NCBI GenBank assembly: GCA_028693885.1
Contig: JAQUUM010000091.1
Location: 1 to 5,761 of the forward strand
Length of the DNA: 5,761 bases
Direction: 5' to 3'
Origin: Bacilli bacterium
GTDB lineage: Bacteria; Bacillota_I; Bacilli_A; ML615J-28; CAG-698
Each line of letters begins with the position of its first letter. The stretch's first letter is position 1. The notes beneath the pieces are model-generated. The model did no database searches. It was not told where the DNA came from and saw only the letters and a list, made by a program, of their open reading frames with translations. The position numbers and the translations under genes are program-made. This document shows, piece by piece, positions 1 through 5,761 of the stretch.

Positions 1-680
1 CATAAAGAAAGCAATCTAATCGTATCTTTTTTCGTATTTTGAGGATATATTGCTTCAAGACCATCAATCCCCATAGCAATAAACTCTGCAATTTCAAAGT
101 CTTTAACTAAAACAGGATGAGCAATAATTGCTAGAGCATTGTGATTATGCAAATATTCAACCATCTTTGCAGTATGTATTTTTGATGAAGGAATATAACA
201 TTCTCCACCTTCTGAAATCAATTTAAAAACTTCTTTTTTCTTCATGAAAGGATACTTTTTTATAATTTCATCTGCTATATTTTTTCTATTAATACTTTTT
301 GAAAACATCAAATTATTAATATCAATTTCAATATTTTTTTTTACTTTTAGTAATTCAATAACATTTTTAGCTCTTTCTATTCTATTTATTTGAAGATTTT
401 TAATTATCTTGTTAAATTCAATAGCATCTTCTCTGTTATTAAAATACCCTAATACATGCACATTATTATCCTTATATATAGTAGACATTTCTGCACCAAT
501 AATAACTTTTAATTTATCACTACTATTTATTAGTATACTTCCATCAATACAATCATGATCGGTTATACTAATAACATTTAATCCTCTTTTTTGGGATATT
601 TCAAAAATTTGATTAGGCGAAAGTTCACCATCAGAAAGATTAGAATGTATATGCAAATCAACTTTTAAACTTTCAAACAT
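1..680 (-). CDS. PHP-domain metal-dependent phosphoesterase (COG0613/YciV-like), 3' end outside window
   Basis: Partial gene: 226 codons are visible from ATG at 680-678, and the C-terminus lies beyond position 1. The N-terminus carries the PHP signature: DLHIHS at residues 8-13 (metal ligands H10, H12), D17 in LSDGELSP, and ITDHD at 39-43 (D41, H42). It continues with GAE at 62-64 (E64) and VHVLGYF at 74-80 (H75). NRKNIADEIIKKY (131-143) is the family's insert-helix region. IIAHPV at 185-190 (H188) and GIDGLEA at 204-210 match the second half of the domain. Known relatives are RNase AM (YciV) and 3',5'-nucleoside bisphosphate phosphatases, which hydrolyse pAp or short RNA 5' ends with divalent metals in the cytoplasm. 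The exact substrate here is inference. The start overlaps the stop of the upstream gene by 8 bp (ATGTTTGA). GAAAGGGA at 693-686 lies six bases from the ATG, which implies translational coupling. The final His-containing metal motif expected near the C-terminus cannot be checked. Confidence 0.88.
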   Translation of the reverse strand, partial: MFESLKVDLHIHSNLSDGELSPNQIFEISQKRGLNVISITDHDCIDGSILINSSDKLKVIIGAEMSTIYKDNNVHVLGYFNNREDAIEFNKIIKNLQINRIERAKNVIELLKVKKNIEIDINNLMFSKSINRKNIADEIIKKYPFMKKKEVFKLISEGGECYIPSSKIHTAKMVEYLHNHNALAIIAHPVLVKDFEIAEFIAMGIDGLEAIYPQNTKKDTIRLLSL

Positions 681-1569
681 CAGATTCCCTTTCAAAATTT
701 ATTAACAATATTATATAAAACAACTCTAATTTATCAAAATATTTATAAAACTCCTTATAAATATCTTTATCTATGTTATATAAATTAATTGCATATTTAA
801 ATTTATTAAACAAATTAATCCATTCACTCATCGATAAACATACTAGTACATCTGAATTTATAAAGTATTTCACATCATAATTTTCTTTACTTCTTTTATC
901 TAATATTTTTAATATCTGACTAACTGTATCATTAATCAAAGCTACACTATGATATGTAATATAAGAAACCGCAGTGTCAAGATCTCTATATTCTAAGATA
1001 AATTCTTTAATTTTTAAAACAAGATTATTTAATTCTACGTTACTTTTGTTTGAACAAATACTAAAAGAAACTGCTCTAAGTTTCTTATAATAGATTTTTT
1101 GTACATCTTCTAAATTCTTTTCTAAATCTAAATTAAATAAATGAAATTGGTTCAATCTATCGTATATATAATTACTACTAATTTGTTTATCATCTATCTC
1201 GTATCTTTCTATTTCCTTTTTTAATTTTTCATAATTCACATTAATCAAAGAAATATGGGTTTCGATTGTATCTAGCAAACTTACCAATTCATCTTTTTTG
1301 CTAATTGAGTATTCGAAAATTCTATAAATATAATATTTTTGAATCAAATTATTTTTATTTTTTTCTAAATCAATATAATGCTTTCTCACTAAATTTTTTA
1401 ACTGATTTTTATCTAAACCATCATCAAATTTAAATCGAAAATCAAAATCAAGTTGTTCACTATAAGCTTCTTCAAAAGTATTATTCTTTACATCTAATTT
1501 TTGATTTGCTTCTAAAACTTCATTTTCTATTTTAGTAACATTGATTTCTTTTTGCTTGTTTTTCCCCAT
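673..1569 (-). CDS. Hypothetical helical cytoplasmic protein, 298 aa
   Basis: I do not recognise this protein. It starts at ATG 1569-1567 with AGGAAGG at 1581-1575, five bases upstream, and ends in TGA at 675-673 inside the start of the PHP gene. Residues 1-45 are polar and acidic and look disordered. The rest is rich in Lys, Asn, Ile, Tyr, Leu and Glu and appears almost entirely alpha-helical, with likely amphipathic or coiled-coil stretches around 55-75, 92-128 and 145-165. There is one Trp (W250), few Gly or Pro, no signal peptide and no convincing membrane span; the hydrophobic tail FYIILLI (284-290) is too short. No catalytic motif is evident. It is the first gene of its own promoter-driven operon and is coupled to a PHP phosphoesterase. 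A partner or regulatory role in nucleotide or RNA turnover is only a guess by association. Composition is more AT-driven than in the glycolytic genes, which suggests a weakly constrained, lineage-specific gene. Confidence 0.85.
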   Translation of the reverse strand: MGKNKQKEINVTKIENEVLEANQKLDVKNNTFEEAYSEQLDFDFRFKFDDGLDKNQLKNLVRKHYIDLEKNKNNLIQKYYIYRIFEYSISKKDELVSLLDTIETHISLINVNYEKLKKEIERYEIDDKQISSNYIYDRLNQFHLFNLDLEKNLEDVQKIYYKKLRAVSFSICSNKSNVELNNLVLKIKEFILEYRDLDTAVSYITYHSVALINDTVSQILKILDKRSKENYDVKYFINSDVLVCLSMSEWINLFNKFKYAINLYNIDKDIYKEFYKYFDKLELFYIILLINFERESDV

Positions 1570-1590
1570 AAATGCCTTCCTATTTATGTT

Positions 1591-1619
1591 ATTATACCAT
1601 ATTCCGTAGTAAATGTTAA
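1591..1619 (-). promoter_or_regulatory. Promoter of the hypothetical/PHP operon (extended -10)
   Basis: Reading the minus strand, TTAACA (1619-1614) is followed by a 17-base spacer and TATAAT (1596-1591). TGG immediately before the -10 makes it an extended -10 (TGnTATAAT). The predicted transcription start is near 1584, leaving a leader of only about 15 bases that contains the AGGAAGG ribosome site. It sits just downstream of the eno terminator, so this operon should be transcribed independently of gpmI-eno. Confidence 0.78.
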
Positions 1620-1628
1620 TAAAAATGA

Positions 1629-1659
1629 GAAAAATCCACTATTCAATCGAATAGTGGAT
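1629..1659 (-). terminator. Intrinsic terminator of the gpmI-eno operon
   Basis: It begins 7 bases after the eno stop codon. An 11-bp perfect stem (ATCCACTATTC, 1659-1649, pairing with GAATAGTGGAT, 1644-1634) closes a 4-base loop GATT. On the minus strand it runs into five T residues and then CTC. This is a classical rho-independent shape and separates eno from the next operon's promoter. Confidence 0.9.
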
Positions 1660-1666
1660 AAATATT

Positions 1667-2980
<1,314 letters not shown>

Positions 2981-4495
2981 TTATTTTTTTATTAAACTTT
3001 TACCAGTCATTTCAACTGGTTTATTAATACCTAATAATTCTAACATCGTTGGAGCAATATCTCCAAGATTACCACAACTTTCTAATTTTTTATCACAATT
3101 AACTAGTATAAAAGGCACCGGACTTGTAGTGTGAGCAGAAAAAGGCTTTCCATTCTCATCTAAGATTTTATCAGCATTCCCATGATCTGCTGTAACTAGC
3201 AATATTCCGTCTACATTTTTAATAGCTTTATATACTTTACCCATACATTCATCTACTACTTCAACAGCTTTTATAACCGAATCTTTAACAGCAGTATGCC
3301 CAACCATATCGCAGTTTGCAAAATTTAAAATAATAGTGTCAAACTCTTTTGATTCAATTGCCTTAACTACTTCATTACAAACCTCATAAGCACTCATTTC
3401 AGGCATCAAATCATAAGTTGCTACTTTAGGAGAAGGAATTAAAATTCTTTTTACTCCTGGAAAATCACGTTCAACACCCCCATCAAAGAAATATGTTACA
3501 TGAGCATATTTTTCAGTTTCAGCGATTCTTAATTGCTTAAGATTGTTTTTAGCAATAACTTCACCATAAATATTATTCAAGTCTTGCGTGTCAAACGCTA
3601 CTAAACCTTTTACATTTTCACTATATGGCATCATTGAAACAAAAAGTAGGTTATCGAATTTTTTACCACCTTTAATTGTAGTTTTTTCTATATTTGTTAT
3701 CGCAGTAGCAATCTCAATTGCTCTATCAGGTCTAAAGTTTGCAAAAATAACTGCATCATTATTTTCAATATTACTATTATCACTAGTTATGAACGGTATA
3801 ACAAATTCATCTGTAATACCTTTTAAATATGAATCTTTTATACCTTGTATAGCCTCATTTTTGGATCCTTTGTTATGTACTAAGGCATCATAAGCTAGTT
3901 GAACTCTATTATAGTTCTTATCTCTATCCATAGCATAATATCTTCCACTAACTACACCAATTCGACTACCAATAGCTTTTGCAATTACTCGCTTCAAAGT
4001 TTCCAAATATTCAATTGCAGAACTCGGAGGTACATCTCTTCCATCTAAAAAAGCATGTACGATAACATCTTTTACACCTAAAGCTACAGCTTTTTCGATT
4101 AAATAAAACATATGACTCATATGAGAATGCACACCACCATCTGATAGTAAGCCCATTATATGAAGTTTTGACCCATTGTTAATTGAATGGTTTATTGCTT
4201 GTGCTATTGCATTAACTTTTATTAATTTGTCTTCCTTTACTGCCAAATCTACTCTAGTATAAGATTGGTAGACTACTCTTCCAGCTCCTATATTTAGATG
4301 GCCAACTTCACTATTCCCCATTTGTCCATTTGGTAAACCTACGTCAAAACCACTAGCTCCCAATTTAATGTTTGGATAATTTTTAAATAGGAAATCTAAA
4401 TTTGGAGTTTTTGCTTCATATATCGCATTTCCATATTTTTCTTCTCTTAGTCCGTACCCATCCATGATTGCTAACATTACTAATTTCTTTTTCAT
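2981..4495 (-). CDS. gpmI: 2,3-bisphosphoglycerate-independent phosphoglycerate mutase (EC 5.4.2.12)
   Basis: It interconverts 3- and 2-phosphoglycerate through a phosphoserine intermediate, using two Mn2+ ions, and feeds the neighbouring enolase. It belongs to the alkaline phosphatase superfamily, and 504 aa is typical for a bacterial iPGM. Visible residues include D12 in MDGYG, the phosphorylated S62 in GNSEVGHLNIG, H123 in GGVHSH, D151-R153-D154 in LDGRDVPPSS, R185 and R191 in SGRYYAMDRD, R255 and R258 in NFRPDRA, K329 in ETEKYAHVTYFF, D396 and H400 in NCDMVGHT, D437-H438 in TADHGN, and H455 in SAHTTSPVP. These match the metal and substrate ligands known from the Geobacillus enzyme, so it should be active. 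ATG at 4495 is preceded by GGAGG (4507-4503) at seven bases. It is the first gene of the gpmI-eno operon, directly behind a strong promoter. Confidence 0.98.
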   Translation of the reverse strand: MKKKLVMLAIMDGYGLREEKYGNAIYEAKTPNLDFLFKNYPNIKLGASGFDVGLPNGQMGNSEVGHLNIGAGRVVYQSYTRVDLAVKEDKLIKVNAIAQAINHSINNGSKLHIMGLLSDGGVHSHMSHMFYLIEKAVALGVKDVIVHAFLDGRDVPPSSAIEYLETLKRVIAKAIGSRIGVVSGRYYAMDRDKNYNRVQLAYDALVHNKGSKNEAIQGIKDSYLKGITDEFVIPFITSDNSNIENNDAVIFANFRPDRAIEIATAITNIEKTTIKGGKKFDNLLFVSMMPYSENVKGLVAFDTQDLNNIYGEVIAKNNLKQLRIAETEKYAHVTYFFDGGVERDFPGVKRILIPSPKVATYDLMPEMSAYEVCNEVVKAIESKEFDTIILNFANCDMVGHTAVKDSVIKAVEVVDECMGKVYKAIKNVDGILLVTADHGNADKILDENGKPFSAHTTSPVPFILVNCDKKLESCGNLGDIAPTMLELLGINKPVEMTGKSLIKK

Positions 4496-4518
4496 TGTAC
4501 AGCCTCCAAACTCATTAT

Positions 4519-4547
4519 ATTATAACACTTTACTATATTTTTTTCAA
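4519..4547 (-). promoter_or_regulatory. Strong extended -10 promoter of gpmI-eno
   Basis: On the minus strand, TTGAAA (4547-4542), a 17-base spacer and a perfect TATAAT (4524-4519) are preceded by TGT, giving an extended -10 (TGnTATAAT). The predicted start is at about 4512, so the leader is roughly 17 bases and consists mostly of the GGAGG ribosome site. There is no room for a riboswitch or attenuator, so expression is probably high and set at initiation. Confidence 0.85.
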
Positions 4548-4571
4548 TATTTTTATATTAATAACGATTTC

Positions 4572-4604
4572 AAAAAATGACTAGTATCTATAAATACTAA
4601 TCAT
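4572..4604 (-). terminator. Intrinsic terminator after folT
   Basis: An 11-bp stem lies six bases after the folT stop (ATGATTAGTAT, 4604-4594, with ATACTAGTCAT, 4587-4577, containing one G-U pair). It closes a six-base loop and is followed by six T residues on the minus strand. The plus-strand side also ends in a T run (4606-4612), so the hairpin could work in both directions, but no plus-strand gene approaches it. Confidence 0.85.
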
Positions 4605-4610
4605 CTTTTT

Positions 4611-5198
4611 TTATAATTTATTGATTTCTGGAATTTGTAAGTGAGTGAAATCAGTTAACCTTATTTCTTCACCTATTGCAAGAGGAAAAAGAGCATTGAT
4701 TGACCTCTCAAGCAAAAATATATTCGGTGCAAACATAAATATCATCGTAATAATCCTTGCAGACCATTTTGTAAGAATAGCAGCTACTGTGAAATATGAG
4801 CCATCAACAAATAATGCATCTATCATCGTTGCTCCAGTATTGGCTAAATTAGCAAAAATTGCTGCAAATATTGCTGATAAAATAATCAAAAAAACTGAAT
4901 TCTTGTTTTTAAATAGTTTTGAAAGCAAACCAGGAATAAGTGCCCACATCACATAAGAGATAGCATAAAAAGGACTAGCTATACTAAATGGATAATTTAA
5001 CTGAACTAGTAATCCTGTTACAAAACCAGTAGTAAGACCTGTTAACGGACCAAACATAATCCCAGTAAACATTAAAGGCATTCCGTGAATTGTAAATTTT
5101 GCCCATCCGGTTTTGCCACTTATTAATTCAAGTAAGATTGATAATGCAGCCATAATTGCAGGTATAGTTATTCTCATAACCTTAGATTTCATATTCAT
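4611..5198 (-). CDS. folT: Folate-family ECF transporter S component (FolT-like), 195 aa
   Basis: A small, very hydrophobic membrane protein with about six predicted helices (roughly residues 9-27, 36-51, 53-67, 73-94, 101-120 and 139-165). This is the size and topology of ECF-type vitamin transporter substrate-binding subunits, which bind the vitamin and dock onto the shared EcfT/EcfA energising module, not encoded in this window. The segment HGMPLMFTGIMFGPLTG (38-54), followed by a G-rich helix and ASPFYAISYVMWALIPG (74-90), fits the pattern of folate-type S components. Folate specificity is inferred mainly from the THF riboswitch directly upstream. The start is ATG 5198-5196, with GGAGG at 5212-5208 nine bases upstream. 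An upstream in-frame ATG at 5288 would add 30 residues, but those codons lie entirely within the riboswitch and its switch region, so it is not the start. The C-terminal tail after residue 172 is soluble and somewhat long for the family. Confidence 0.9.
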   Translation of the reverse strand: MNMKSKVMRITIPAIMAALSILLELISGKTGWAKFTIHGMPLMFTGIMFGPLTGLTTGFVTGLLVQLNYPFSIASPFYAISYVMWALIPGLLSKLFKNKNSVFLIILSAIFAAIFANLANTGATMIDALFVDGSYFTVAAILTKWSARIITMIFMFAPNIFLLERSINALFPLAIGEEIRLTDFTHLQIPEINKL

Positions 5199-5229
5199 AA
5201 AAAAAGACCTCCATTTATTAGAGATCCGC
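5199..5229 (-). promoter_or_regulatory. folT expression platform: ribosome-site-overlapping hairpin and competing helix
   Basis: GATCTC (5226-5221) can pair with GAGGTC (5211-5206), which contains most of the GGAGG Shine-Dalgarno (5212-5208), and a seven-T run follows (5205-5199) up to the ATG. The same GGAT bases also belong to GCGGAT (5229-5224), which is complementary to ATCCGC (5248-5243) in the 3' part of the aptamer. The two pairings exclude each other. When folate holds the aptamer folded, the ribosome-site hairpin is free to form (off); without folate, GCGGAT can invade the aptamer and release the ribosome site (on). The hairpin plus T run could alternatively terminate transcription. 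The pairings are seen in the sequence; the switching direction is inferred. Confidence 0.6.
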
Positions 5230-5239
5230 ACAAAAAAAG

Positions 5240-5330
5240 ACAGCGGATGCGCTAGCAAATCGCCACGATAGTGTTCGTCCTTATCCAACTTCCCATGAGT
5301 AAGGCACTTAACGCTCGCTAACTACTCTGT
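5240..5330 (-). ncRNA. Tetrahydrofolate (THF) riboswitch aptamer
   Basis: Matches the THF riboswitch class known upstream of folT and folate genes in Bacillota. In RNA order: P1 ACAG (5330-5327) with CTGT (5243-5240); the conserved GAGTAG (5327-5322); P2 about 8 bp (GTTAGCGA from 5322 with TTGCTAGC to 5251); the core GCGTTAAGTG (5314-5305); P3 CCTTA (5304-5300) with TAAGG (5283-5279); a loop containing GGGAAGTTG; the core ACGAA (5278-5274); a short CAC-TATC-GTG hairpin (5273-5264); then GGCG and the 3' GCATCCGCTGT. The L3 GGAAG (5293-5289) can form the expected pseudoknot with CATCC (5249-5245), with one A-A mismatch. The layout closely resembles the crystallised Eubacterium siraeum aptamer as I remember it. 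It responds to reduced folates and here should control folT. A covariance-model search was not possible. Confidence 0.93.
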
Positions 5331-5336
5331 ATCTAT

Positions 5337-5365
5337 ATGTTAATACTTTTAAATATTAAAGTCAA
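5337..5365 (-). promoter_or_regulatory. Promoter of the folT riboswitch transcript
   Basis: TTGACT (5365-5360), a 17-base spacer and TAACAT (5342-5337) on the minus strand. The -35 matches consensus at 5 of 6 positions and the -10 at 4 of 6. The predicted start is around 5331-5329, which coincides with the first base of riboswitch helix P1, so the mRNA begins with the aptamer. It lies downstream of the ftsZ terminator, making folT an independent unit. Confidence 0.7.
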
Positions 5366-5374
5366 TTAAAGAAA

Positions 5375-5405
5375 TGAGAAAACGCTTCAACAATGTGTTG
5401 AAGCG
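5375..5405 (-). terminator. Intrinsic terminator after ftsZ
   Basis: Starts six bases after the ftsZ stop codon. A perfect 10-bp inverted repeat CGCTTCAACA/TGTTGAAGCG (5405-5396 with 5392-5383) encloses three bases and is followed on the minus strand by TTTTCTCA. The T tract is only four uninterrupted bases, so efficiency may be moderate, but position and stem strength fit a rho-independent terminator closing the cell-division gene. Confidence 0.85.
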
Positions 5406-5411
5406 CTCATT

Positions 5412-5761
5412 TTATTTAAACTTACTTCTTAGCCAAGCTGGAAAAGAATGTTTTTTAGGTTTTACTTCTTGTATAGGCGTCTCATTTTTAGCCTCTTCAA
5501 AAGAATTTTCTTCAGTACTCATTTCATTTTCTTGTGAAACTGGTTCTGGTTCGCTAACAAGTGGTTTTTCTTCCGTTTCTTGTTGAGGAGATAATCTTGG
5601 TCCATAAATTGGAGGAGTCACAACATTTTCTTCAGTTTCTATATCAATTTTTGATTGATCAAAACCAGTTGCAATAACTGTTACAATCAATTCTCCTTCG
5701 ATTTCAAAATTAATTCCTGTTCCCCAAACTATTTCTATTTCTGAAGTAGTTGCATTTCTGA
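5412..5761 (-). CDS. ftsZ: Cell division protein FtsZ, C-terminal part (5' end outside window)
   Basis: The last 115 codons are present; the GTP-binding domain lies beyond 5761. The visible part begins with RNATTSEIEIVWGTGINF and GELIVTVIATGFD, the end of the tubulin-like C-terminal domain typical of FtsZ. It is followed by a Glu/Pro/Ser-rich unstructured linker of roughly 55-60 residues, then the basic tail FPAWLRSKFK. FtsZ polymerises into the Z-ring at midcell. The conserved tail normally binds FtsA, SepF, ZapD or other membrane tethers; FPAWLRSKFK is a recognisable variant of the IPxFLR-type motif, with Trp where Phe is common. A shorter reading starting from an internal TTG at 5690 would be only a fragment of this gene. 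It appears to be the last gene of its transcription unit, possibly the division and wall cluster, but upstream genes are not visible. Confidence 0.96.
   Translation of the reverse strand, partial: RNATTSEIEIVWGTGINFEIEGELIVTVIATGFDQSKIDIETEENVVTPPIYGPRLSPQQETEEKPLVSEPEPVSQENEMSTEENSFEEAKNETPIQEVKPKKHSFPAWLRSKFK

Noticed and set aside
673..675. Mycoplasma-type code in which TGA encodes Trp
   Set aside because: All Trp codons checked in eno, folT and ftsZ are TGG, and TGA at 675-673 makes a sensible stop overlapping the PHP start.
3588..3893. Plus-strand open frame of 101 codons
   Set aside because: It lies antisense inside gpmI, which is complete with all catalytic residues. No ribosome site or promoter was evident and the product resembles no family I know.
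4645..4956. Plus-strand open frame of 103 codons
   Set aside because: It is the antisense shadow of the hydrophobic folT gene.
5374..5586. Plus-strand open frame of 70 codons
   Set aside because: It overlaps the ftsZ terminator and the antisense of the repetitive ftsZ linker; its Ser-rich product is an artefact of that composition.
5412..5690. Independent 92-aa minus-strand protein starting at an internal TTG
   Set aside because: The same frame stays open to the window edge and reads as the FtsZ C-terminal domain upstream of that TTG, so it is the tail of ftsZ.

Overview
The window is AT-rich DNA. Every gene I can support lies on the minus strand, so transcription runs from high to low coordinates. 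All tryptophans I checked in the recognisable proteins are encoded by TGG, and TGA is used as a stop, so the genetic code is the standard bacterial one. The sequence has consensus AGGAGG-type ribosome sites, extended -10 promoters, an FtsZ gene, a cobalamin-type-independent (2,3-BPG-independent) phosphoglycerate mutase and a folate riboswitch. Together these suggest a low-GC Bacillota or Mycoplasmatota-like lineage that keeps code 11, for example an Erysipelotrichia/RF39/Acholeplasma-like bacterium. The exact lineage is inference.

Layout in the direction of transcription. (1) 5761-5412: the last 115 codons of ftsZ, followed by a strong hairpin terminator. (2) 5365-4572: a self-contained folate-uptake unit, consisting of a sigma-A-like promoter, a tetrahydrofolate (THF) riboswitch starting at about the predicted transcription start, a small switch region overlapping the ribosome-binding site, folT (195 aa, an ECF transporter substrate-binding subunit), and a terminator. 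(3) 4547-1629: a two-gene glycolytic operon, gpmI then eno, with a near-perfect extended -10 promoter and a strong terminator. These two enzymes convert 3-phosphoglycerate to 2-phosphoglycerate and then to phosphoenolpyruvate. (4) 1619-1: a second two-gene operon with its own extended -10 promoter. It encodes an unrecognised 298-aa helical protein, then a PHP-domain phosphoesterase whose start overlaps the upstream stop by 8 bp. The PHP gene runs off the window.

The most informative points are the THF riboswitch and the start-codon correction it forces on folT, the alternative helices that could link folate binding to folT expression, and the coupled pair of an unknown helical protein and a PHP phosphoesterase. 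I do not see a mobile element, CRISPR array, tRNA or rRNA.
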